The notes under the pieces are model-generated. The model made no database searches, had not been told where the DNA came from, and saw nothing but the letters and a program-made list of their open reading frames with translations. A stretch of 64,000 bases of DNA from NCBI GenBank assembly GCA_964057225.1, contig OZ059895.1, positions 19,354,688-19,418,687 of the forward strand. Reading direction: 5' to 3'. Positions 1 to 14,270 of the stretch are shown here, in pieces. This DNA is from Auanema rhodensis (Eukaryota; Nematoda; Chromadorea; Rhabditida; Rhabditidae). The position numbers and the translations under genes are program-made. Within the stretch, counting starts at the first letter, position 1; every line of letters starts with the position of its first letter.

Positions 1-3000
1 GAGTTACATACCGTTTGCACATCACGTGTATATATAATTAGCATAAATTAAAGTTCACGTAAATTTCAAAGTCATGGTTACCATACACCGATATCAATAA
101 TGTTATGGTTTTAGACTAATATGGACATGGGGAATCTAATTTTGAAAACCGCATCTCTTTATCTTTCACGGGAAGCGAGTTACATACCATTTGCACATTA
201 CGTGTATATATAATTAGCATAAATTAAAGTTCACGTAAATTTCAAAGTCATTGTTACCATGCACCAATATCAATAAAAATTTGTTTTTAGACTAATATGG
301 ACATGGGGAATCTAATTTTGAAAACCGCATCTTTTTATCTTTCACGGGAAGCGAGTTACATACCATGTGCACATCACGTGTACAATAAATTAGCATAAAT
401 TAAAGTTCACGTAAATTTGAAATTCATGGTAACCATACACCGATATCAATAATGTTTTGTTTTTAGACTAATATGGACATGGGGAATCTAATTTTGAAAA
501 CCGCATCTTTTTATCTTTCACGGGAAGCGAGTTACATACCATGTGCACATCACGTGTATATACATATAATTAGCATGAATTAAAGTTCACGTAAATTTCA
601 AAGTCATGGTTACCATGCACCAATATCAATAAAAATTCGTTTTTAGACTAATATGGACATGGGGAATCTAATTTTGAAAACCGCATCTTTTTATCTTTCA
701 CGGGAAGCGAGTTACATACCATGTGCACATCACGTGTATATATAATTAGCATAAATTAAAGTTCACGTAAATTTCAAAGTCATGGTTACCATGCACCAAT
801 ATCAATAAAAATTTGTTTTTAGACTAATATGGACATGGGGAATCTAATTTTGAAAACCGCATCTTTTTATCTTTCACGGGAAGCGAGTTACATACCATGT
901 GCACAGCACGTGTACAATTAATTAGCATAAATTAAAGTTCACGTAAATTTCAAAGTCATTGTTACCACGCACCAATATCAATAATGTTATGTTTTTAGAC
1001 TAATATGGACATGGGGAATCTAATTTTGAAAACCGCATCTCTTTATCTTTCACGGGAAGCGAGTTACATACCACGTGCACATCACGTGTACATTTAATTA
1101 GCATAAATTAAAGTTCACGTAAATTTCAAAGTCATTGTTACCATGCACCAATATCAATAAAAATTTGTTTTTAGACTAATATGGACATGGGGAATCTAAT
1201 TTTGAGAACCGCATCTCTTTATCTTTCACGGAAAGCGAGTTACATACCACGTGCACATCACGTGTACATTTAATTAGCATAAATTAAAGTTCACGTAAAT
1301 TTCAAAGTCATTGTTACCATGCACCAATATCAATAAAAATTTGTTTTTAGACTAATATGGACATGGGGAATCTAATTTTTAGAACCGCATCTCTTTATCT
1401 TTCACGGAAAGCGAGTTACATACCAAGTGCACATCACGTGTATATATAATTAGCATAAATTAAAGTTCACGTAAATTTCAAAGTCATGGTTACCATACAC
1501 CGATATCAATAATGTTATGGTTTTAGACTAATATGGACATGGGGAATCTAATTTTGAAAACCGCATCTCTTTATCTTTCACGGGAAGCGAGTTACATACC
1601 ATTTGCACATCACGTGTACATTTAATTAGCATAAATTAAAGTTCACGTAAATTTCAAAGTCATGGTTACCATGCACCAATATCAATAATGTTATGTTTTT
1701 AGACTAATATGGACATGGGAAATCTAATTTTGAAAACAGCATCTTTTTATCTTTCACGGGAAGCGAGTTACATACCATTTGCACATCACGTGTATATATA
1801 ATTAGCATAAATTAAAGTTCACGTAAATTTCAAAGTCATGGTTACCATACACCGATATCAATAATGTTATGGTTTTAGACTAATATGGACATGGGGAATC
1901 TAATTTTGAAAACCGCATCTCTTTATCTTTCACGGGAAGCGAGTTACATACCATTTGCACATCACGTGAATATATAATTAGCATCAATTAAAGTTCACGT
2001 AAATTTCAAAGTCATGGTTACCATGCACCAATATCAATAAAAATTTGTTTTTAGACTAATATGGACATGAGGAATCTAATTTTGAAAACCGCATCTTTTT
2101 ATCTTTCACGGGAAGCGAGTTACATACCATTTGCACATCACGTGTATATATAATTAGCATAAATTAAAGTTCACGTAAATTTCAAAGTCATGGTTACCAT
2201 GCACCAATATCAATAAAAATTTGTTTTTAGACTAATATGGACATGGGGAATCTAATTTTGAAAACCGCATCTCTTTATCTTTCACGGGAAGCGAGTTATT
2301 ACATACCATTTGCACATCACGTGTATATATAATTAGCATAAATTAAAGTTCACGTAAATTTCAAAGTCATTGTTACCATGCACCAATATCAATAAAAATT
2401 TGTTTTTAGACTAATATGGACATGGGGAATCTAATTTTGAAAACCGCATCTCTTTATCTTTCACGGGAAGCGAGTTACATACCATGTGCACATCACGTGT
2501 ACAATTAATTAGCATAAATTAAAGTTCACGTAAATTTCAAAGTCATTGTTACCACGCACCAATATCAATAATGTTATGTTTTTAGACTAATATGGACATG
2601 GGGAATCTAATTTTGAAAACCGCATCTCTTTATCTTTCACGGGAAGCGAGTTACATACCATTTGCACATCACGTGTATATATAATTAGCATAAATTAAAG
2701 TTCACGTAAATTTCAAAGTCATGGTTACCATGCACCAATATCAATAAAAATTTGTTTTTAGACTAATATGGACATGGGGAATCTAATTTTGAAAACCGCA
2801 TCTCTTTATCTTTCACGGGAAGCGAGTTACATACCATTTGCACATCACGTGTATATATAATTAGCATAAATTAAAGTTCACGTAAATTTCAAAGTCATTG
2901 TTACCACGCACCAATATCAATAATGTTATGTTTTTAGACTAATATGGACATGGGGAATCTAATTTTGAAAACCGCATCTCTTCATCTTTCACGTGAAGCG

Positions 3001-6000
3001 AGTTACATACCACGTGCACATCACGTGTACAATTAATTAGCATAAATTAAAGTTCACGTAAATTTCACAGTCATGGTTACCATGCACCAATATCAATAAA
3101 AATTTGTTTTTAGACTAATATGGACATGGGGAATCTAATTTTGAGAACCGCATCTTTTTATTTTTCACGGGAAGCGAGTTACACACCATGTGCACATCAC
3201 GTGTACATTTAATTAGCATAACTTAAAGTTCACGTAAATTTCAAAGTCATGGTTACCATGCACCAATATCATTAAAAATTTGTTTTTAGACTAATATGGA
3301 CATGGGGAATCTAATTTTGAAAACCGCATCTTTTTATCTTTCACGGGAAGCGAGTTACATACCATGTGCACATCACGTGTACACTTAATTAGCATAAATT
3401 AAAGTTCACGTAAATTTCAAAGTCATGGTTAACATGCACCAATATCGATAAAAATTTGTTTTAAGACTAATATGGACATGAGAAATCTAATTTTGAAAAC
3501 CGCATCTTTTTATCTTTCACGGGAAGCGAGTTACATACCATTTGCACATCACGTGTATATATAATTAGCATAAATTAAAGTTCACGTAAATTTCAAAGTC
3601 ATGGTTACCATACACCGATATCAATAATGTTATGGTTTTAGACTAATATGGACATGGGGAATCTAATTTTGAAAACCGCATCTCTTTATCTTTCACGGGA
3701 AGCGAGTTACATACCATTTGCACATCACGTGAATATATAATTAGCATCAATTAAAGTTCACGTAAATTTCAAAGTCATGGTTACCATGCACCAATATCAA
3801 TAAAAATTTGTTTTTAGACTAATATGGACATGGGGAATCTAATTTTGAAAACCGCATCTTTTTATCTTTCACGGGAAGCGAGTTACATACCATTTGCACA
3901 TCACGTGTATATATAATTAGCATAAATTAAAGTTCACGTAAATTTCAAAGTCATGGTTACCATGCACCAATATCAATAAAAATTTGTTTTTAGACTAATA
4001 TGGACATGGGGAATCTAATTTTGAAAACCGCATCTCTTTATCTTTCACGGGAAGCGAGTTATTACATACCATTTGCACATCACGTGTATATATAATTAGC
4101 ATAAATTAAAGTTCACGTAAATTTCAAAGTCATTGTTACCATGCACCAATATCAATAAAAATTTGTTTTTAGACTAATATGGACATGGGGAATCTAATTT
4201 TGAAAACCGCATCTCTTTATCTTTCACGGGAAGCGAGTTACATACCATGTGCACATCACGTGTACAATTAATTAGCATAAATTAAAGTTCACGTAAATTT
4301 CAAAGTCATTGTTACCACGCACCAATATCAATAATGTTATGTTTTTAGACTAATATGGACATGGGGAATCTAATTTTGAAAACCGCATCTCTTTATCTTT
4401 CACGGGAAGCGAGTTACATACCATTTGCACATCACGTGTATATATAATTAGCATAAATTAAAGTTCACGTAAATTTCAAAGTCATGGTTACCATGCACCA
4501 ATATCAATAAAAATTTGTTTTTAGACTAATATGGACATGGGGAATCTAATTTTGAAAACCGCATCTCTTTATCTTTCACGGGAAGCGAGTTACATACCAT
4601 TTGCACATCACGTGTATATATAATTAGCATAAATTAAAGTTCACGTAAATTTCAAAGTCATTGTTACCACGCACCAATATCAATAATGTTATGTTTTTAG
4701 ACTAATATGGACATGGGGAATCTAATTTTGAAATCCGCATCTCTTCATCTTTCACGTGAAGCGAGTTACATACCACGTGCACATCACGTGTACAATTAAT
4801 TAGCATAAATTAAAGTTCACGTAAATTTCACAGTCATGGTTACCATGCACCAATATCAATAAAAATTTGTTTTTAGACTAATATGGACATGGGGAATCTA
4901 ATTTTGAGAACCGCATCTTTTTATTTTTCACGGGAAGCGAGTTACACACCATGTGCACATCACGTGTACATTTAATTAGCATAACTTAAAGTTCACGTAA
5001 ATTTCAAAGTCATGGTTACCATGCACCAATATCATTAAAAATTTGTTTTTAGACTAATATGGACATGGGGAATCTAATTTTGAAAACCGCATCTTTTTAT
5101 CTTTCACGGGAAGCGAGTTACATACCATGTGCACATCACGTGTACACTTAATTAGCATAAATTAAAGTTCACGTAAATTTCAAAGTCATGGTTAACATGC
5201 ACCAATATCGATAAAAATTTGTTTTAAGACTAATATGGACATGAGAAATCTAATTTTGAAAACCGCATCTCTTCATCTTTCACGTGAAGCGAGTTACATA
5301 CCAAGTACACATCACGTGTACATTTAATTAGCATAAATTAAAGTTCACGTAAATTTCAAAGTCATGGTTAACATGCACCAATATCAATAAAAATTTGTTT
5401 TTAGACTAATATGGACATGGGGAATCTAATTTTGAAAACCGCATCTTTTTATCTTTCACGGGAAGCGAGTTACATACCATGTGCACATCACGTGTATATA
5501 CATATAATTAGCATGAATTAAAGTTCACGTAAATTTTAAAGTCATGGTTACCATGCACCAATATCAATAAAAATTTGTTTTTAGACTAATATGGACATGG
5601 GGAATCTAATTTTGAAAACCGCATCTCTTTATCTTTCACGGGAAGCGAGTTACATACCGTTTGCACATCACGTGTATATATAATTAGCATAAATTAAAGT
5701 TCACGTAAATTTCAAAGTCATGGTTACCATACACCGATATCAATAATGTTATGGTTTTAGACTAATATGGACATGGGGAATCTAATTTTGAAAACCGCAT
5801 CTCTTTATCTTTCACGGGAAGCGAGTTACATACCATTTGCACATCACGTGTATATATAATTAGCATAAATTAAAGTTCACGTAAATTTCAAAGTCATGGT
5901 TACCATGCACCAATATCAATAAAAATTTGTTTTTAGACTAATATGGACATGGGGAATCTAATTTTGAAAACCGCATCTTTTTATCTTTCACGGGAAGCGA

Positions 6001-9000
6001 GTTACATACCATGTGCACAGCACGTGTACAATTAATTAGCATAAATTAAAGTTCACGTAAATTTCAAAGTCATTGTTACCATGCACCAATATCAATAAAA
6101 ATTTGTTTTTAGACTAATATGGACATGGGGAATCTAATTTTGAGAACCGCATCTCTCTATCTTTCACGGAAAGCGAGTTACATACCACGTGCACATCACG
6201 TGTACATTTAATTAGCATAAATTAAAGTTCACGTAAATTTGAAATTCATGGTAACCATACACCGATATCAATAATGTTTTGTTTTTAGACTAATATGGAC
6301 ATGGGGAATCTAATTTTGAAAACCGCATCTTTTTATCTTTCACGGGAAGCGAGTTACATACCATGTGCACATCACGTGTACAATAAATTAGCATAAATTA
6401 AAGTTCACGTAAATTTGAAATTCATGGTAACCATACACCGATATCAATAATGTTTTGTTTTTAGACTAATATGGACATGAGGAATCTAATTTTGAAAACC
6501 GCATCTTTTTATCTTTCACGGGAAGCGAGTTACATACCATGTGCACATCACGTGTATATACATATAATTAGCATGAATTAAAGTTCACGTAAATTTCAAA
6601 GTCATGGTTACCATGCACCAATATCAATAAAAATTTGTTTTTAGACTAATATGGACATGGGGAATCTAATTTTGAAAACCGCATCTTTTTATCTTTCACG
6701 GGAAGCGAGTTACATACCATGTGCACATCACGTGTATATATAATTAGCATAAATTAAAGTTCACGTAAATTTCAAAGTCATGGTTACCATGCACCAATAT
6801 CAATAAAAATTTGTTTTTAGACTAATATGGACATGGGGAATCTAATTTTGAAAACCGCATCTTTTTATCTTTCACGGGAAGCGAGTTACATACCATGTGC
6901 ACAGCACGTGTACAATTAATTAGCATAAATTAAAGTTCACGTAAATTTCAAAGTCATTGTTACCACGCACCAATATCAATAATGTTATGTTTTTAGACTA
7001 ATATGTACATGGGGAATCTAATTTTGAAAACCGCATCTCTTTATCTTTCACGGGAAGCGAGTTACATACCACGTGCACATCACGTGTACATTTAATTAGC
7101 ATAAATTAAAGTTCACGTAAATTTCAAAGTCATTGTTACCATGCACCAATATCAATAAAAATTTGTTTTTAGACTAATATGGACATGGGGAATCTAATTT
7201 TGAGAACCGCATCTCTTTATCTTTCACGGAAAGCGAGTTACATACCACGTGCACATCACGTGTACATTTAATTAGCATAAATTAAAGTTCACGTAAATTT
7301 CAAAGTCATTGTTACCATGCACCAATATCAATAAAAATTTGTTTTTAGACTAATATGGACATGGGGAATCTAATTTTGAGAACCGCATCTCTTTATCTTT
7401 CACGGAAAGCGAGTTACATACCAAGTGCACATCACGTGTATATATAATTAGCATAAATTAAAGTTCACGTAAATTTCAAAGTCATGGTTACCATACACCG
7501 ATATCAATAATGTTATGGTTTTAGACTAATATGGACATGGGGAATCTAATTTTGAAAACCACATCTCTTTATCTTTCACGGGAAGCGAGTTACATACCAT
7601 TTGCACATCACGTGAATATATAATTAGCATCAATTAAAGTTCACGTAAATTTCAAAGTCATGGTTACCATGCACCAATATCAATAAAAATTTGTTTTTAG
7701 ACTAATATGGACATGGGGAATCTAATTTTGAAAACCGCATCTTTTTATCTTTCACGGGAAGCGAGTTACATACCATTTGCACATCACGTGTATATATAAT
7801 TAGCATAAATTAAAGTTCACGTAAATTTCAAAGTCATGGTTACCATGCACCAATATCAATAAAAATTTGTTTTTAGACTAATATGGACATGGGGAATCTA
7901 ATTTTGAAAACCGCATCTCTTTATCTTTCACGGGAAGCGAGTTACATACCATGTGCACATCACGTGTACAATTAATTAGCATAAATTAAAGTTCACGTAA
8001 ATTTCAAAGTCATTGTTACCACGCACCAATATCAATAATGTTATGTTTTTAGACTAATATGGACATGGGGAATCTAATTTTGAAAACCGCATCTTTTTAT
8101 CTTTCACGGGAAGCGAGTTACATACCATGTGCACATCACGTGTACAATTAATTAGCATAACTTAAAGTTCACGTAAATTTGAAATTCATGGTAACCATAC
8201 ACCGATATCAATAATGTTATGTTTTTAGACTAATATGGACATAGGGAATCTAATTTTGAAAACCGCATCTCTTTATCTTTCACGGGAAGCGAGTTACATA
8301 CCACGTGCACATCACGTGTATATATAATTAGCATAAATTAAAGTTCACGTAAATTTCAAAGTCATTGTTACCATGCACCAATATCAATAAAAATTTGTTT
8401 TTAGACTAATATGGACATGGGGAATCTAATTTTGAAAACCGCATCTCTTTATCTTTCACGGGAAGCGAGTTACATACCATGTGCACATCACGTGTACAAT
8501 TAATTAGCATAAATTAAAGTTCACGTAAATTTCAAAGTCATTGTTACCACGCACCAATATCAATAATGTTATGTTTTTAGACTAATATGGACATGGGGAA
8601 TCTAATTTTGAAAACCGCATCTTTTTATCTTTCACGGGAAGCGAGTTACATACCATGTGCACATCACGTGTACAATTAATTAGCATAACTTAAAGTTCAC
8701 GTAAATTTGAAATTCATGGTAACCATACACCGATATCAATAATGTTATGTTTTTAGACTAATATGGACATAGGGAATCTAATTTTGAAAACCGCATCTCT
8801 TTATCTTTCACGGGAAGCGAGTTACATACCACGTGCACATCACGTGTATATATAATTAGCATAAATTAAAGTTCACGTAAATTTCAAAGTCATGGTTACC
8901 ATACACCGATATCAATAATGTTATGGTTTTAGACTAATATGGACATGGGGAATCTAATTTTGAAAACCGCATCTCTTTATCTTTCACGGGAAGCGAGTTA

Positions 9001-10040
9001 CATACCACGTGCACATCACGTGTACATTTAATTAGCATAAATTAAAGTTCACGTAAATTTCAAAGTCATTGTTACCACGCACCAATATCAATAATGTTAT
9101 GTTTTTAGACTAATATGGACATGGGGAATCTAATTTTGAAAACCGCATCTCTTTATCTTTCACGGGAAGCGAGTTACATACCACGTGCACATCACGTGTA
9201 CATTTAATTAGCATAAATTAAAGTTCACGTAAATTTCAAAGTCATTGTTACCATGCACCAATATCAATAAAAATTTGTTTTTAGACTAATATGGACATGG
9301 GGAATCTAATTTTGATAACTGCATCTCTTTATCTTTCACGTTAAGCGAGTTACATACCATGTGCACATCACGTGTACAATAAATTAGCATAAATTAAAGT
9401 TCACGTAAATTTGAAATTCATGGTAACCATACACCGATATCAATAATGTTTTGTTTTTAGACTAATATGGACATGGGGAATCTAATTTTGAAAACCGCAT
9501 CTTTTTATCTTTCACGTGAAGCGAGTTACATACCATGTGCACATCACGTGTACAATTAATTAGCATAACTTAAAGTTCACGTAAATTTGAAATTCATGGT
9601 AACCATACACCGATATCAATAATGTTTTGTTTTTAGACTAATATGGACATGGGGAATCTAATTTTGAAAACCGCATCTTTTTATCTTTCACGGGAAGCGA
9701 GTTACATACCATGTGCACATCACGTGTACAATTAATTAGCATAAATTAAAGTTCACGTAAATTTCAAAGTCATGGTTACCATGCACCAATATCAATAAAA
9801 ATTTGTTTTTAGACTAATATGGACATGGGGAATCTAATTCTGAAAACCGCATCTCTTTATCTTTCACGGGAAGCGAGTTATTACATATCATTTGCACATC
9901 ACGTGTATATATAATTAGCATAAATTAAAGTTCACGTAAATTTCAAAGTCATGGTTACCATGCACCAATATCAATAAAAATTTGTTTTTAGACTAATATG
10001 GACATGAGAAATCTAATTTTGAAAACCGCATCTCTTCATC
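1..10040. repeat. Satellite array, class A monomers (~176 bp)
   Basis: Head-to-tail copies of a unit whose GAGTTACATACC start recurs at 1, 177, 353, 529 and 709, giving a period of 176 bp (180 where a TATACATATA variant adds 4 bp). Class A is marked by TTCACGGGAAGCGAG at the unit end and ACCATTTGCAC, ACCATGTGCAC or ACCACGTGCAC at the start. Many units also carry the alternative ACCGATATCAATAATGTT segment. Common landmarks are ATTAGCATAAATTAAAG, CATGGTTACCATG and GACTAATATGGACATG. There is no long open reading frame, because stop codons recur in every unit. A few class B-like units are mixed in, for example near 2,981, 4,750, 5,280 and 9,510. The array is open at the left window edge. The family is not one I can name. 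Confidence 0.97.
1765..5290. repeat. Tandem 10-monomer higher-order duplication (2 x 1,763 bp)
   Basis: Positions 1,765-3,527 are repeated next door as 3,528-5,290. The rare marker GCGAGTTATTACATACC, with a 3-bp insertion, occurs at 2,291 and 4,054, exactly 1,763 bp apart, which is ten monomers plus the 3-bp insertion. Other shared oddities keep the same offset, such as GAATATATAATTAGCATCAATT and CACAGTCATGG. I noticed only a few differences (for example GAGG against GGGG near 2,068/3,831 and AAATCC against AAAACC near 4,733), so the duplication looks recent. The last about 25 bases of the second copy switch to class B sequence. Confidence 0.85.
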
Positions 10041-11999
10041 TTTCACGTGAAGCGAGTTACATACCAAGTGCACATCACGTGTACATTTAATTAGCATAAA
10101 TTAAAGTTCACGTAAATTTCAAAGTCATGGTTACCATGCACCAATATCAATAAAAATTTGTTTTTAGACTAATATGGACATGGGGAATCTAATTTTGAAA
10201 ACCGCATCTTTTTGTCTTTCACGGGAAGCGAGTTACATACCATGTGCACATCACGTGTACAATTAATTAGCATAAATTAAAGTTCACGTAAATTTCAAAG
10301 TCATGGTTAACATGCACCAATATCGATAAAAATTTGTTTTAAGACTAATATGGACATGAGAAATCTAATTTTGAAAACCGCATCTCTTCATCTTTCACGT
10401 GAAGCGAGTTACATACCAAGTGCACATCACGTGTACATTTAATTAGCATAAATTAAAGTTCACGTAAATTTCAAAGTCATGGTTAACATGCACCAATATC
10501 AATAAAAATTTGTTTTTAGACTAATATGGACATGGGGAATCTACTTTTGAAAACCGCATCTCTTCATCTTTCACGTGAAGCGAGTTACATACCAAGTGCA
10601 CATCACGTGTACACTCAATTAGCTTAAATTAAAGTTCACGTAAATTTCAAAGTAAAGGTTAACATGCACCAATATCGATAAAAATTTGTTTTTAGACTAA
10701 TATGGACATGAGAAATCTAATTTTGAAAACCGCATCTCTTCATCTTTCACGTGAAGCGAGTTACATACCAAGTGCACATCACGTGTACATTTAATTAGCA
10801 TAAATTAAAGTTCACGTAAATTTCAAAGTCATGGTTAACATGCACCAATATCGATAAAAATTTGTTTTAAGACTAATATGGACATGAGAAATCTAATTTT
10901 GAAAACCGCATCTCTTCATCTTTCACGTGAAGCGAGTTACATACCAAGTGTACATCACGTGTACACTCAATTAGCTTAAATTAAAGTTCACGTAAATTTC
11001 AAAGTCATGGTTAACATGCACCAATATCAATAAAAATTTGTTTTAAGACTAATATGGACATGAGAAATCTAATATTGGAAACTGCATCTCTTCATCTTTC
11101 ACGTGAAGCGAGTTACATACCAAGTGCACATCACGTGTACACTCAATTAGCTTAAATTAAAGTTCACGTAAATTTCAAAGTAAAGGTTAACATGCACCAA
11201 TATCGATAAAAATTTGTTTTTAGACTAATATGGACATGAGAAATCTAATTTTGAAAACCGCATCTCTTCATCTTTCACGTGAAGCGAGTTACATACCAAG
11301 TGCACATCACGTGTACATTTAATTAGCATAAATTAAAGTTCACGTAAATTTCAAAGTCATGGTTAACATGCACCAATATCAATAATGTTATGTTTTTAGA
11401 CTAATATGGACATGGGGAATCTAATTTTGAAAACCGCATCTCTTTATCTTTCACGTGAAGCGAGTTACATACCAAGTGCACATCACGTGTACACTCAATT
11501 AGCTTAAATTAAAGTTCACGTAAATTTCAAAGTAATGGTTAACATGCACCAATATCGATAAAAATTTGTTTTTAGACTAATATGGACATGAGAAATCTAA
11601 TTTTGAAAACCGCATCTCTTCATCTTTCACGTGAAGCGAGTTACATACCAAGTGCACATCACGTGTACATTTAATTAGCATAAATTAAAGTTCACGTAAA
11701 TTTCAAAGTCATGGTTAACATGCACCAATATCGATAAAAATTTGTTTTAAGACTAATATGGACATGAGAAATCTAATTTTGAAAACCGCATCTCTTCATC
11801 TTTCACGTGAAGCGAGTTACATACCAAGTGCACATCACGTGTACACTCAATTAGCTTAAATTAAAGTTCACGTAAATTTCAAAGTAATGGTTACCATGCA
11901 CCAATATCAATAAAAATTTGTTTTAAGACTAATATGGACATAAGAAATCTAATATTGGAAACCGCATCTCTTCATCTTTCACGTGAAGCGAGTTACATA

Positions 12000-14270
12000 C
12001 CAAGTGCACATCACGTGTACATTCAATTAGCATAAATTAAAGTTCACGTAAATTTCAAAGTCATGGTTACCATGCACCAATATCAATAAAAACTTGTTTT
12101 TAGACTAATATGGACATGGGGAATCTACATTTGAAAACCACATCTCTTTATCTTTCACGTGAAGCGAGTTACATACCAAGTGCACATCACGTGTACATTT
12201 AATTAGCATAAATTAAAGTTCACGTAAATTTCAAAGTCATGGTTAACATGCACCAATATCAATAAAAATTTGTTTTTAGACTAATATGGACATGGGGAAT
12301 ATATTTTTGAAAACCGCATCTCTTTCTCTTTGACGTGAAGCGAGTTACATACCAAGTGCACATCACGTGTACACTTAATTAGCATAAATTAAAGTTCACG
12401 TAAATTTCAAAGTCATGGTTACCATGCACCAATATCAATAAAAATTTGTTTTTAGACTAATATGGACATGGGGAATCTAATTTTGAAAACCGCATCTCTT
12501 TCTCTTTCACGTGAAGCGAGTTACATACCAAGTGCACATCACGTGTACATTTAATTAGCATAAATTAAGGTCACGTAAATATCAAAGTCATGGTTACCAT
12601 GCACCAATATCAATCAAAATTTGTTTTTAGACTAATATGGACATGGGGAATCTAATTTTGAAAACCGCATCTCTTTATCTTTCACGTGAAGCGAGTTACA
12701 TACCAAGTGCACATCACGTGTACATTTAATTAGCATAAATTAAAGTTCACGTAAATATCAAAGTCATGGTTACCATGCACCAATATCAATAAAAACTTGT
12801 TTTTAGACTAATATGGACATGGGGAATCTAATTTTGAAAACCGCATCTCTTCATCTTTCACGTGAAGCGAGTTACATACCAAGTGCACATCACGTGTACA
12901 CTTAATTAGCATAAATTAAAGTTCACGTAAATTTCAAAGTCATGGTTAACATGCACCAATATCGATAAAAATTTGTTTTAAGACTAATATGGACATGAGA
13001 AATCTAATTTTGAAAACCGCATCTCTTCATCTTTCACGTGAAGCGAGTTACATACCAAGTGCACATCACGTGTACATTTAATTAGCATAAATTAAAGTTC
13101 ACGTAAATTTCAAAGTCATGGTTACCATGCACCAATATCAATAAAAACTTGTTTTTAGACTAATATGGACATGGGGAATCTACATTTGAAAACCACATCT
13201 CTTTATCTTTCACGTGAAGCGAGTTACATACCAAGTGCACATCACGTGTACATTTAATTAGCATAAATTAAAGTTCACGTAAATTTCAAAGTCATGGTTA
13301 ACATGCACCAATATCAATAAAAATTTGTTTTTAGACTAATATGGACATGGGGAATCTAATTTTGAAAACCGCATCTCTTTCTCTTTGACGTGAAGCGAGT
13401 TACATACCAAGTGCACATCACGTGTACACTTAATTAGCATAAATTAAAGTTCACGTAAATTTCAAAGTCATGGTTACCATGCACCAATATCAATAAAAAT
13501 TTGTTTTTAGACTAATATGGACATGGGGAATCTAATTTTGAAAACCGCATCTCTTTCTCTTTCACGTGAAGCGAGTTACATACCAAGTGCACATCACGTG
13601 TACATTTAATTAGCATAAATTAAGGTCACGTAAATATCAAAGTCATGGTTACCATGCACCAATATCAATCAAAATTTGTTTTTAGACTAATATGGACATG
13701 GGGAATCTAATTTTGAAAACCGCATCTCTTTATCTTTCACGTGAAGCGAGTTACATACCAAGTGCACATCACGTGTACATTTAATTAGCATAAATTAAAG
13801 TTCACGTAAATATCAAAGTCATGGTTACCATGCACCAATATCAATAAAAACTTGTTTTTAGACTAATATGGACATGGGGAATCTAATTTTGAAAACCGCA
13901 TCTCTTCATCTTTCACGTGAAGCGAGTTACATACCAAGTGCACATCACGTGTACACTTAATTAGCATAAATTAAAGTTCACGTAAATTTCAAAGTCATGG
14001 TTAACATGCACCAATATCGATAAAAATTTGTTTTAAGACTAATATGGACATGAGAAATCTAATTTTGAAAACCGCATCTCTTCATCTTTCACGTGAAGCG
14101 AGTTACATACCAAGTGCACATCACGTGTACATTTAATTAGCATAAATTAAAGTTCACGTAAATTTCAAAGTCATGGTTACCATGCACCAATATCAATAAA
14201 AACTTGTTTTTAGACTAATATGGACATGGGGAATCTACATTTGAAAACCACATCTCTTTATCTTTCACGT
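12000..14270. repeat. 6-monomer higher-order duplication (1,055 bp period)
   Basis: A run of six units is repeated at an offset of 1,055 bp, that is six monomers minus one base lost in the TTAAGGTCACG variant. The marker GAATCTACATTTGAAAACCACATC occurs near 12,121 and 13,176, and TTAAGGTCACGTAAATATC near 12,566 and 13,621. Boundaries are approximate. Two differences seen are ATATTTTTGAAAACCGC near 12,300 against CTAATTTTGAAAACCGC in the second copy. Confidence 0.75.

Noticed and set aside
561-6560. Large 5.6-6.0 kb duplication of the left edge (ACCGTTTGCAC at about 10 and 5,656; GCACAGCACG at 901, 6,014 and 6,899)
   Set aside because: Shared variants are real, but the offsets differ by two monomers (5,646 and 5,998 bp) and the interval contains other rearrangements, so I could not define a single duplicated block with confidence.
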